A DNA stretch of 64,000 bases from Bacteroidota bacterium (lineage in GTDB: Bacteria; Bacteroidota; Bacteroidia; Bacteroidales; VadinHA17), in contig DRFJ01000050.1 in assembly GCA_011050615.1 (NCBI GenBank), forward strand, positions 62,001 to 126,000, in the 5' to 3' direction. Every line of letters begins with the position of its first letter. Positions within the stretch are counted from its first letter, which is position 1. The notes under the pieces were generated by a model. It made no database searches, was not told the DNA's origin, and saw nothing but the letters and a program-made list of their open reading frames with translations. This document shows positions 54,668-62,951 of this stretch, piece after piece. The position numbers and the translations under genes are program-made.

Positions 54668-55975
54668 TCAATCTTCCCTCACGATCTTCGCTCCCAGCGC
54701 ATTCAATCTTCCGTCTATATTCTGGTAGCCCCTGTCTATTTGTTCTATATTATGGATGGTACTGATGCCTTCTGCTGACAGGGCGGCCAGCAGCAAGGCA
54801 ACGCCAGCCCTGATATCAGGGGAGGTCATTGTAGTAGCCCTGAGCCTGAATTTTCTATCAAGTCCTATGACAGTGGCCCGGTGTGGATCACACAGTATTA
54901 TCCGGGCGCCCATATCAATGAGTTTATCAACAAAGAAAAGCCTGCTCTCGAACATTTTTTGGTGGATAAGCACCGAACCTTTTGCCTGTGTGGCCACAAC
55001 CAGGAATACACTCAGCAGGTCAGGTGTCAGTCCGGGCCATATAGCATCTGAGACAGTCATTATTGACCCGTCAATATAAGTTTCTATTTCATAGCAGGGC
55101 TGTGCAGGGATGTAGATATCATCTCCTTTTTTTTCGAGCTGTATACCCATGCGTTTAAATGAATAGGGTATTATTCCCAGATTCTCATACGAGACATTGT
55201 TGATAGTGATCTCGGAGCCGGTAATTGCAGCCATTCCGATGAATGATCCTGTTTCAATCATATCCGGTAATATTGTATGTTCACAGCCCCCCAGGTCACT
55301 GACTCCCTGTATATGAAGAAGGTTCGATCCTATTCCTTCGATTTTTGCACCCATTGACACGAGCATGCGGCATAACTGCTGAACGTAGGGCTCGCATGCT
55401 GCGTTATAGATGGTGGTCTGGCCTCTGGCCAGCACAGCTGCCATGACAATATTTGCAGTACCCGTTACCGATGCTTCATCAAGGTGCATATAACATCCGG
55501 TAAGTTTTTTTGCCGAAACGAAATATATTGATTTCCCGGGGTCATAGTTGAAACTGGCGCCAAGGTTTTGAAATCCTGTCAGGTGTGTGTCGACTTTACG
55601 CCGGCCTATTTTATCCCCTCCGGGTTTAGGCATGCTGGCTTTACCTGATCTTGCAAGAAGGGGGCCGAGTATCATGACAGAACCTCTGAGGGCAGAACTC
55701 TGTTCAATGTAATGAGGCGATTCGAGGTATTCAAGGTTAATGCTACGGGCCTGGAATGAATAAGTTCCTTCTTTGAGCTTTTCCACATGGGATCCCAGGC
55801 TGGATATAAGTTCAATAAGTTTGTTTACATCTCTTATATCAGGGATATTGTTTAAAACAACTTTCTCAGATGTGAGCAAGGTGGCGCAGATAACCTGAAG
55901 GGCTTCATTTTTAGCCCCCTGTGGCTGTATTTTACCTTTTAGTTTTCTGCCTCCTTCAACTATGAACTTACTCAT
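54668..55975 (-). CDS. murA: UDP-N-acetylglucosamine 1-carboxyvinyltransferase with Asp in the catalytic loop
   Basis: A 435-residue enzyme adding enolpyruvate from PEP to UDP-GlcNAc, the first committed step of peptidoglycan synthesis. GAKNEALQ at the start, GPLLAR, and the MurA/EPSP-synthase double fold over the full length are present. In the mobile loop the sequence reads PGGDKIGRRKVDTH, with D121 where E. coli has the reactive C115 (codon GAT at 55613-55615, minus strand). Natural Asp forms are known to be active and resistant to fosfomycin. It overlaps the upstream DUF4290 gene by four bases and is translated with it. Confidence 0.96.
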   Translation of the reverse strand: MSKFIVEGGRKLKGKIQPQGAKNEALQVICATLLTSEKVVLNNIPDIRDVNKLIELISSLGSHVEKLKEGTYSFQARSINLEYLESPHYIEQSSALRGSVMILGPLLARSGKASMPKPGGDKIGRRKVDTHLTGFQNLGASFNYDPGKSIYFVSAKKLTGCYMHLDEASVTGTANIVMAAVLARGQTTIYNAACEPYVQQLCRMLVSMGAKIEGIGSNLLHIQGVSDLGGCEHTILPDMIETGSFIGMAAITGSEITINNVSYENLGIIPYSFKRMGIQLEKKGDDIYIPAQPCYEIETYIDGSIMTVSDAIWPGLTPDLLSVFLVVATQAKGSVLIHQKMFESRLFFVDKLIDMGARIILCDPHRATVIGLDRKFRLRATTMTSPDIRAGVALLLAALSAEGISTIHNIEQIDRGYQNIDGRLNALGAKIVRED

Positions 55976-56601
55976 TGTCGCCTCGACTGATATTTTTTCT
56001 TGTGCTGGTTCTTTTGTTTAAGCGGTGGTTTTTTCTTTCTTGGACCCAGTAAGTCTTTAACATCAAGCAGTTTCATGTTTTCAGGGATGTTCAGTTTGTT
56101 ACCTGACATATCCCGCAGGTCTTTCAGAATGACGTCGTCATTTACCTGGCTGCGATTCCATGTTGCAGAAGCCTTCTTCATCTGGTTAGCTATAAGCACT
56201 ATAAGGTAATCCTTCTTTTCACCTTCTTCCATCTTACAGGCCTCATCTATCATCATTTTCATGATTCTGCCGTAGTGCATGTATTTAACGTCACCTTTCT
56301 TATAGGCTATTTCCCTTGGTTTTTCAAGCAGAATTTCCTTTGCCGGTGGCGGATAGGGAGCATCGATATCGAGTTCAAAATCTGCAATAATTGTCAGGTG
56401 GTCCCACAATTTATGCTTTACATCACCTGAATCCCTGAGGTTGGGGTTCAGGTTACCCATTATCTGTATTACTGACCTGGCGGCACGCGAACGCTCATCC
56501 CTGTCTTTAAGGGTTTTTATATGATCAACCATTTTTTGTACATTCCTGCCGTATTCGGGAAGCGCCATTTTCTTTCGCTGGGTGTTATAATCGTGGTTCA
56601 T
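55972..56601 (-). CDS. DUF4290 protein
   Basis: A 209-residue soluble protein of the DUF4290 family, known mainly from Bacteroidota. It opens with YNTQRKKMALPEYGRNVQKM and has conserved KHKLWDHLTIIADFELDIDA and KYMHYGRIM blocks; the C-terminal 30 residues are Lys-rich (GPRKKKPPLKQKNQHKKK). No function is known. The four-base overlap with murA implies coupled translation and suggests a link to cell wall synthesis. Confidence 0.85.
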   Translation of the reverse strand: MNHDYNTQRKKMALPEYGRNVQKMVDHIKTLKDRDERSRAARSVIQIMGNLNPNLRDSGDVKHKLWDHLTIIADFELDIDAPYPPPAKEILLEKPREIAYKKGDVKYMHYGRIMKMMIDEACKMEEGEKKDYLIVLIANQMKKASATWNRSQVNDDVILKDLRDMSGNKLNIPENMKLLDVKDLLGPRKKKPPLKQKNQHKKKYQSRRQ

Positions 56602-56824
56602 TAATATAATTTTCTACAAAGCTAATTAAATAAATGTAATTTGCTCGTCAAGACAGCTTAATTTGTCTGGCTTTGCCAGAGCTTGATTCATAAGAATACC
56701 TGCACCGGGCTTAGGTAGGCGTCCATAATTTTTAAAACTTGTTAAATACCTGCAGTAATATTTACCTCGGGGAAATGTATCATCATTTTACTCTGAATTA
56801 ATACTATCTGATAGTTTAATAAAT

Positions 56825-56832
56825 TACCTTTG
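56825..56832 (+). promoter_or_regulatory. -7 promoter element of the M1 aminopeptidase gene
   Basis: TACCTTTG fits TAnnTTTG and would start transcription near 56839, about 20 bases before the start codon. The -33 TTTG is not clear. Confidence 0.4.
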
Positions 56833-56859
56833 CAGCCAGTAAGTGTAAAACCTGAAATT

Positions 56860-58455
56860 ATGAGAATTATTACCGTCATAATGTTTATCCTTTTATCATT
56901 TCCTCTGGCAGGGACTGATAAATACCCCGTCAACAGCAGTATTGATGTTGTTCATTATGAATTCACCATATACCTTTCTGACAGTTATAATATTATAAGG
57001 GGAGAGGCAAGATTAAGTATAAATCATACCGGAAGTACAAATAAAATTATTCTGGATTTTGTTGATCTTAATGATGATGGTAAAGGGATGAATGTTGAGA
57101 CAGTGAGGCTTGATGATGCACCCGTGGACTGGGAACACAGGGATGACAGGCTACAGATTGACCTTAAGAGGGTGAAAACCGGAGGGGAGACATCAAACCT
57201 GTATATCAGTTATTACGGGATTCCCGCTGATGGTCTTATCATATCAAGCAACAGGCATGGTGATCGCACCTTTTTTTCCGATAACTGGCCCGACAGGGCC
57301 CGAAACTGGATCCCCTGTGTTGATCATCCTTCGGATAAGGCTTTTGTCGATTTCATAGTACATGCCCCCGAAAAATACAAGGTTGTTTCTAACGGTTACC
57401 TTTATGAAGAAAGCACCCTGCCTGAAGGAATAAAACTCACTCACTGGAAGGAGGAAATCAGCATACCAACAAAGGTTATGGTAATAGGGGTTGCCAAATT
57501 TGCTGTACGTATGGCAGGGAAAATAGGAGAGACAAAGATTTGGACCTATGTTTTCCCTGAAGACAGGAAGGCCGGTTTCTCTGATTATTCCGTTGCTCCT
57601 GAATCATTTAAGTGGTACAGTGAGAAGATAGGGCCCTATGCATATGAAAAACTGGCCAATGTACAGTCAAAAACCATATTTGGTGGAATGGAAAATGCAG
57701 GATGTATATTTTATTCCGAGTCTTCGGTAAGCGGACAGGGTATGGCTGAACGCCTGATAGCCCACGAGATTGCTCACCAGTGGTTCGGGAATTCAGTTAC
57801 TGAAAAGGACTGGCATCATATATGGTTAAGCGAAGGCTTTGCCACATATATGACAGCTCTTTACCAGGGTAGCAGGGAAGGAGAAACACGACTCAGGGCT
57901 GTTATGGACATGGCCAGGCAAAGAGTTATCGCCGCAGATAAGAGGAGGCAATCACCCGTAATTGATACCACCATTTTTGATTTTATGAAATTGCTCAACA
58001 CAAATTCATACCAGAAGGGTTCGTGGGTTTTGCATATGCTGAAAAATGAACTGGGAGATGATCTTTTCTGGACAGGCATACAAACATATTATGCCAGGTA
58101 CCGTAACCGGAATGCCCTGACCTCTGACTTTGTAGAAACAATGGAAGACGTTTCGGGCCGTGACCTGCGTGGTTTTTTTGACCAGTGGCTTTACAGGTCC
58201 GGTCATCCCGAACTTAAAATAAGCTGGACATATAACAACAGGAGAAAGGAAATAAATATGCTGGTTGAACAGTGTCAGGAAGGCTCTGCCTATGAATTTC
58301 CTCTGGATCTGAAAATAATTGACCAGAGCGGTTCTCGGATGGAAAGGATAATGGTAAGCCGGGAGGTTCAGTCTTTCATTATTAAAACCACAGACTCCCC
58401 GGATGATATAATACCTGATCCTGAGGTAAGACTCTTATTTGAGCTCAGGAACTGA
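56860..58455 (+). CDS. M1-family metallo-aminopeptidase
   Basis: A 531-residue exported zinc aminopeptidase. A signal peptide (MRIITVIMFILLSFPLAG) is followed by the N-terminal beta domain, the exopeptidase motif GGMENAG (about 275) and the zinc site H302-E-I-A-H306 with E325 in LSEGFATYM. The C-terminal part ends in a short beta domain (from about 440, SGHPELKISWTY); it lacks the large C-terminal superhelix of ePepN, so it is a compact, DUF-type M1 enzyme. It removes N-terminal residues from periplasmic peptides. I start at the ATG at 56860 because the longer frame has no signal peptide at its front. Confidence 0.92.
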   Translation: MRIITVIMFILLSFPLAGTDKYPVNSSIDVVHYEFTIYLSDSYNIIRGEARLSINHTGSTNKIILDFVDLNDDGKGMNVETVRLDDAPVDWEHRDDRLQIDLKRVKTGGETSNLYISYYGIPADGLIISSNRHGDRTFFSDNWPDRARNWIPCVDHPSDKAFVDFIVHAPEKYKVVSNGYLYEESTLPEGIKLTHWKEEISIPTKVMVIGVAKFAVRMAGKIGETKIWTYVFPEDRKAGFSDYSVAPESFKWYSEKIGPYAYEKLANVQSKTIFGGMENAGCIFYSESSVSGQGMAERLIAHEIAHQWFGNSVTEKDWHHIWLSEGFATYMTALYQGSREGETRLRAVMDMARQRVIAADKRRQSPVIDTTIFDFMKLLNTNSYQKGSWVLHMLKNELGDDLFWTGIQTYYARYRNRNALTSDFVETMEDVSGRDLRGFFDQWLYRSGHPELKISWTYNNRRKEINMLVEQCQEGSAYEFPLDLKIIDQSGSRMERIMVSREVQSFIIKTTDSPDDIIPDPEVRLLFELRN

Positions 58456-58468
58456 ACAGGTTAACTAA

Positions 58469-58876
58469 TCACTTGCTTCTTTTAATAAATCTGACATTCC
58501 TGAAGCGTAAAGCAGTCCAGTCCTCGTCAATGGATACCTGTCTGACAGGTCCAAAACCATAGGAGTTAAGAAGTCCCCACCCCTTATCCCTGCTTATATC
58601 GGATTTATACTTACTTGAGCTTTTCTTCGGATATGCAAACCACAGCACTCCGTCTTCTGCAAGATTATGAATGCTCCGGGGAACAGTATCTGTCAGTTCT
58701 GACTCATATTTTGTGAAAATAAGACAAAACTCATACAGAAACTTTGGATCTATCTCCCTGTCAACCCTGACAGAGGGTCTCAGACTGTTTATTTTTTCAA
58801 CGAAGCCGTTATTTGCGTTAACTATGCAAATTCGTTCCTGTTCTTTGTAGTTAAGCTTCTTTAAAAGATATTCCAT
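58469..58876 (-). CDS. DUF3052-like protein
   Basis: A 135-residue soluble protein. The blocks DGVLWFAYPKKSSSKYKSDI and VRQVSIDEDWTALRFRNVRF match what I remember of the DUF3052 family. The function is unknown. It converges with the M1 aminopeptidase gene, 13 bases apart, and is divergent from the thiamine operon. Confidence 0.78.
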   Translation of the reverse strand: MEYLLKKLNYKEQERICIVNANNGFVEKINSLRPSVRVDREIDPKFLYEFCLIFTKYESELTDTVPRSIHNLAEDGVLWFAYPKKSSSKYKSDISRDKGWGLLNSYGFGPVRQVSIDEDWTALRFRNVRFIKRSK

Positions 58877-58950
58877 GGTTTTACTCCCTGCAAATAAAAT
58901 TTGCAGGGCAAAAGTAAGAATTTTTTACAAATGATATGATCCTCCTCATA

Positions 58951-58982
58951 TTTGCAGACTCATATTAATCTTCTTACCTTTG
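58951..58982 (+). promoter_or_regulatory. promoter of the thiamine uptake operon
   Basis: TTTG at 58951-58954, a 20-base spacer and TACCTTTG at 58975-58982. Transcription would start near 58989, just before the first stem of the riboswitch. Confidence 0.75.
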
Positions 58983-58994
58983 TAATATCAAAAA

Positions 58995-59078
58995 AATGGG
59001 GTGCCTTAATATACGGGCTGAGATTATACCCTCTGTACCTGATACGGATAATGCCGTCGTAGGAAAAGAGACCTCATT
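58995..59078 (+). promoter_or_regulatory. TPP (thiamine pyrophosphate) riboswitch
   Basis: All core elements of the THI element are present in order: GGGGTGCC, GGGCTGAGA, ATACCC, ACCTGATACGGATAATGCCG and the TAGGAAAAGAG end. The closing stem P1 is AATGGGGT (58995-59002) with ACCTCATT (59071-59078). It sits between the promoter and the TonB-dependent receptor gene, so binding of TPP should shut off uptake. Confidence 0.93.
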
Positions 59079-59109
59079 CTTTTGATTTAAGTTTAATAAA
59101 ATCAAAAGA
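59078..59109 (+). promoter_or_regulatory. expression-platform hairpin before the thiamine receptor
   Basis: TCTTTTGATTT (59078-59088) and AAATCAAAAGA (59099-59109) form an 11-base-pair perfect AT-rich stem with a 10-base loop. It begins at the last base of riboswitch stem P1 and ends three bases before the start codon. There is no T-run after it, so control is more likely by hiding the ribosome entry region than by termination. This is inference. Confidence 0.5.
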
Positions 59110-59112
59110 AAA

Positions 59113-61545
59113 ATGAAAAAACTCTTACTGAACTTTTCACTTTTGTTTCTTATTGCAATAAGTGTTTTTCCCGGGCAGCAGGAACAAAAATATATCCTCA
59201 GCGGAAAAGTAACGGATGATAAAGGGCAGCCCCTTGCCGGCGCCGCTGTCGTTATTAGAGATACTTACCTGGGCACTACTGCGGGTTCTGATGGAACATT
59301 CAGGTTTAAACCAATAAAAAATGGTGAGTATACGATTGAAGTATCTTACCTGGGTTATGAGTCTGCAGAAAAAGAAGTAATCCTCGATAGTGATGTTTAC
59401 CTGGAATTTAAACTGAGGGTAGCACTTTTCCATGCCGATGAAATAATGGTTGTTGGAACCAGGGCTACGGAAACCACACCGGTGGCTTACAGTAATCTTG
59501 AAAGAGAAGAAATAGAAAAGCTGAATACAGGACAGGATCTTCCCTTCCTCCTTTCTTCAATGCCATCGCTGGTTGAAACATCGGAAGCAGGTACGGGGAT
59601 GGGATATACCAACTTCAGGATAAGGGGGACCGATCCCAGCAGGATTAATATCACTATTGACGGAATACCCATTAATGACCCTGAATCACAGCAGGTTTTC
59701 TGGGTTAATATGCCTGACCTGGCATCTTCAGTATCGAATATACAGGTCCAGCGTGGTGTCGGGACATCGAAAAATGGAGCGGCAGCCTTCGGGGCAAGCG
59801 TGAATTTTCGTACCGAAATGCCTTCCGACGAGGCCTATGCAGAAATAAGCAGCAGTATAGGTTCATTTAATACATTCAAGGGAACAGTTAAAATGGGTAC
59901 GGGACTGATAAAGGAAAGGTTTAAATTCGACCTCAGATTGTCAGGGCTGACAACAGATGGCTATATTGACCATAGCGGATCTGACCACAGGTCCCTGTTT
60001 TTTACTGGATTATATAAATCCGGAATAGGCACTTTTAAAGCAAATGTTTTACTGGGTGAGGAGGTAACGGGGATAAGCTGGTGGGGCGTTCCCCGTGAAG
60101 TGCTTGATACAGCACGAACCTATAATCCCGCAGGAGAATATACAGATGTCTTCGGAGATAAAAGATATTACGACGATCAGAAGGATGATTATAATCAATA
60201 CCACTTCCAGTTATTTTACAGGAAGGCTCTTAACGATCATATCCAGCTTAATGCTGCATACCATTTCACATATGGAGCAGGATTTTATGAACAGTACAGG
60301 GAAGATGAACTGTTGTCAGATTACGGCCTTCCAAACTGGATGGCAGGTCCCATCCTGATCGACAGGGTTGACCTGGTACGCAGGAAGTGGATGCTCAATA
60401 ATTTTTATGGGGGAATAGCTGATATAAAATACAGTAAGGGTAAAGTGGATATCAGCATGGGAGCAGGTTTCAATAAATACATAGGTGACCATTTTGGCAG
60501 GGTTATATGGATAAGAAATGCGGGTTGGACAGAGAAAGACTATCAATGGTATTTTAACAGCGCCTCAAAAGGAGAAATAAATGCATATGCAAAAGTTGAT
60601 TACAGGATGACAGACCGGCTTAGCGCATTTGCTGATGCACAGTACCGGAATATCCATTATATAATGGACGGGGAGGATGATGACCTGTTGGATTTAGGGC
60701 TTAACAGGTACTTTGATTTCATTAATCCAAAGGCTGGATTATTCATGGAACTTGATCCAAACCAGGATATCTTTCTATCAATATCAGTGGCCAACAGGGA
60801 GCCCACAAGAGCAAATTACAAGGATGCAAAAGGAGATCCCGCAGCCATGCCTCATCCTGAGACACTGTACGATCTGGAGGCAGGATATAAGCTCAACAGG
60901 TCAGACTTCAGGGCGGGCATAAACCTTTACTATATGCATTATGATGACCAGCTGGTGCCAACCGGCGAACTTAGTAATACGGGATATCCCATTATGACCA
61001 ATGTTGAAACATCGTACAGGACAGGGGTGGAACTGACAACAGCCTTTAAACCCCTGCAGACCCTTGAATGGAACATTAATGCAACATTAAGCCGAAACAG
61101 GATAAAAGATTTTGTAGAGCATTATCTTGATTATAATACTGCAAGCTCAGAGGAAATACCAATGACCAAAGAACTTGGGGATGTCTCTATAGCCTATTCT
61201 CCGGGACTCATACTCAACAGTGACATCGCCTGTTACCCTTTTGAGAATTTCGAAATGCATTTTATAAGCAAGTTTGTGGGAAAGCAATATTTCGACAATA
61301 CCAATAATGAAGACCGTACTATAGATCCGTATTTTGTTAATAATATAAGGCTTGATTACAGGTTCTCATTAAGAGGCTTTGAAAGGATAGCACTCCAGCT
61401 TCAAATAAATAACCTCTTTAACTCATTATATGAGAGTAATGCTTACGGAGGCAATTACTATATTGACGGCCAGGAATATACATGGGCTTACTATTTTCCG
61501 CAGGCAGGGATTAATTACCTTCTCAGATTGTCGGTAGCTTTCTGA
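59113..61545 (+). CDS. TonB-dependent receptor, probable thiamine transporter
   Basis: An 810-residue outer membrane receptor. A signal peptide (to about residue 22) is followed by a carboxypeptidase-regulatory-like domain (about 28-105, SGKVTDDKGQPLAGAAVVIR), the plug (about 120-225, NFRIRGTDPSRINITIDGIP), and a 22-strand-type barrel ending in LRLSVAF. The TPP riboswitch directly upstream and the PnuT gene directly downstream mark it as the thiamine (or TPP precursor) importer known from Bacteroides. It is not a SusC type: shorter, and no SusD follows. Confidence 0.93.
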   Translation: MKKLLLNFSLLFLIAISVFPGQQEQKYILSGKVTDDKGQPLAGAAVVIRDTYLGTTAGSDGTFRFKPIKNGEYTIEVSYLGYESAEKEVILDSDVYLEFKLRVALFHADEIMVVGTRATETTPVAYSNLEREEIEKLNTGQDLPFLLSSMPSLVETSEAGTGMGYTNFRIRGTDPSRINITIDGIPINDPESQQVFWVNMPDLASSVSNIQVQRGVGTSKNGAAAFGASVNFRTEMPSDEAYAEISSSIGSFNTFKGTVKMGTGLIKERFKFDLRLSGLTTDGYIDHSGSDHRSLFFTGLYKSGIGTFKANVLLGEEVTGISWWGVPREVLDTARTYNPAGEYTDVFGDKRYYDDQKDDYNQYHFQLFYRKALNDHIQLNAAYHFTYGAGFYEQYREDELLSDYGLPNWMAGPILIDRVDLVRRKWMLNNFYGGIADIKYSKGKVDISMGAGFNKYIGDHFGRVIWIRNAGWTEKDYQWYFNSASKGEINAYAKVDYRMTDRLSAFADAQYRNIHYIMDGEDDDLLDLGLNRYFDFINPKAGLFMELDPNQDIFLSISVANREPTRANYKDAKGDPAAMPHPETLYDLEAGYKLNRSDFRAGINLYYMHYDDQLVPTGELSNTGYPIMTNVETSYRTGVELTTAFKPLQTLEWNINATLSRNRIKDFVEHYLDYNTASSEEIPMTKELGDVSIAYSPGLILNSDIACYPFENFEMHFISKFVGKQYFDNTNNEDRTIDPYFVNNIRLDYRFSLRGFERIALQLQINNLFNSLYESNAYGGNYYIDGQEYTWAYYFPQAGINYLLRLSVAF

Positions 61546-61550
61546 TTATT

Positions 61551-62147
61551 ATGGACTGGCTTGCGGCTCATTATATCGAAGTATTCGGTGCTCTTACAGG
61601 TATCCTGTATGTTGTGCTGGAAATCAGGCAAAGCATATGGCTGTGGCCTGTAGGGCTGATTACTTCGGGTGTATATATCTGGGTCTTCTTTTCAAGCAAA
61701 TTTTATGCTGATATGGGCCTCCAGACCTATTATGTGCTAATAAGCATATACGGGTGGTACTGGTGGCTGAAGGGGGGAAAGAAGTATGAAAGAGAATCTC
61801 TGCCCGTAACCAGGGTGTGTACAAGGATGGCAGCTGTTCTTTTAATTGTTTTTATTATACTTTTTGCGGGAATATGGTATATCCTGGATAAGCATACCGA
61901 TTCACCCCTTCCACTGGGAGATGCTTTTACTACAGCCTTATCTGTTGTTGCCACCTGGATGCTGGCCCGGAAGATTATTGAGCACTGGCTTTTATGGCTT
62001 GTAGCAGACCTTGTTTCGATGGGACTTTATATCTACAAAGGACTCTACCCAACGGTTATACTCTTCGCTGTATATACAATGATGGCTGTAATAGGCTACC
62101 GTGAATGGCGGAAGAGCCTCTCTCATCCCTGCCCTCTGTCATCCTGA
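61551..62147 (+). CDS. pnuT: PnuT thiamine transporter (PnuC family)
   Basis: A 198-residue inner membrane protein with about seven helices, the PnuC-family fold. WPVGLITSGVYIWVFFSSKF and YYVLISIYGWYWW are the conserved blocks. It follows the riboswitch-controlled receptor by five bases, so it imports thiamine rather than nicotinamide riboside. Its C-terminus (KSLSHPCPLSS) is unlike the family and is coded partly by a dispersed repeat (62137-62165). Confidence 0.93.
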   Translation: MDWLAAHYIEVFGALTGILYVVLEIRQSIWLWPVGLITSGVYIWVFFSSKFYADMGLQTYYVLISIYGWYWWLKGGKKYERESLPVTRVCTRMAAVLLIVFIILFAGIWYILDKHTDSPLPLGDAFTTALSVVATWMLARKIIEHWLLWLVADLVSMGLYIYKGLYPTVILFAVYTMMAVIGYREWRKSLSHPCPLSS

Positions 62148-62165
62148 GTGAATCGAAGGACTTGT
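62137..62165. repeat. dispersed extragenic repeat at the 3' end of pnuT
   Basis: TCCTGAGTGAATCGAAGGA is a variant of a short repeat, CATCCTGAG-(N)-GAAGGA, that I remember as widespread outside genes in many bacterial genomes. Here it overlaps the last codons of pnuT and supplies its TGA stop. No second copy was seen in the window. Confidence 0.4.
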
Positions 62166-62235
62166 GTAATGGCAGGGAGCAGAAGGCAGGGCTTGATTCA
62201 TTGACTACCTGGCAGTAACTTTGGGGTGGTTCTCT

Positions 62236-62859
62236 CTAAGTTGGTATCTCAAGAAATACCAGTACCCTCCCCTTGTTAAAATCCAGGCTGAAATTATCTC
62301 CCGTGGATTCATTCAGTGTGCCCATCCACCAGTTTTCCAGTTCAATGTTTTTAAGTGGATATTTAAGGCCTGTTGAGCTTATGAACATTCCCTTATCAAT
62401 GGCAAAGATTGATACCTGCTGGCCTGGCCAGCTACTGATGGCTTTACCTGGCTTAGCAGGGATGAATATACCATAGTCGGTCACCATCCTGACAGAAACA
62501 GACTCTGCATAATCTGCCAGCAGGGAGATATTTCCAAGTGTATGATCCTCCCTGAGCCCTGTGGCACCCAGTATGACTATATCAGTTATACCCTCCTCAA
62601 GACAGAACTTAACGGCTTTGGTCAAATCGTTTGTTTCCTGGTCATCAGAATGATAAAGCCTGGCAGCATAAGTCTTCCTTAGTTTATCAGGTACTGAATC
62701 CAGGTCACCGGCTATGGCCCATGGTTCCAGTCCATATTCAATAAGGTTGGCAACAGAGCCGTCGCAGCAAACTATACGTTCAGCATTATTTAGATATCCC
62801 AGTGCCAGTCCGCTGCCGGGAAACCGGCCGTTGGCTAATATTATAACTGGTTTTGACAT
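62236..62859 (-). CDS. thiN: thiamine pyrophosphokinase
   Basis: A 207-residue enzyme transferring pyrophosphate from ATP to thiamine to give TPP, the ligand of the riboswitch. CCDGSVANLI, AGDLDSVPDK, QETNDLTKAV and LGATGLREDHTLGNI are the active-site blocks of the family; the C-terminal third is the thiamine-binding beta domain (WWMGTLNEST, near the ligand). It converges with pnuT on the opposite strand, so it is not under the riboswitch. The ATG start gives MSKPVIILANG. Confidence 0.94.
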   Translation of the reverse strand: MSKPVIILANGRFPGSGLALGYLNNAERIVCCDGSVANLIEYGLEPWAIAGDLDSVPDKLRKTYAARLYHSDDQETNDLTKAVKFCLEEGITDIVILGATGLREDHTLGNISLLADYAESVSVRMVTDYGIFIPAKPGKAISSWPGQQVSIFAIDKGMFISSTGLKYPLKNIELENWWMGTLNESTGDNFSLDFNKGRVLVFLEIPT

Positions 62860-62877
62860 AGGTTAAAGATAAAAGAT

Positions 62878-62910
62878 AAAAGCCAAAAGGAAAAAGCCAA
62901 AAGGAAAAAG
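62878..62910. repeat. 14-base tandem repeats upstream of thiN
   Basis: AAAAGCCAAAAGGA occurs twice in tandem (62878-62891, 62892-62905) with the start of a third copy. A GGGAG/CTCCC hairpin lies just after it (about 62914-62927) and could weakly terminate the minus-strand amidohydrolase transcript. Confidence 0.55.
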
Positions 62911-62951
62911 TGTTGGGAGGAAGCTCCCTTCCAATGCTTGTCACCGCCAGG

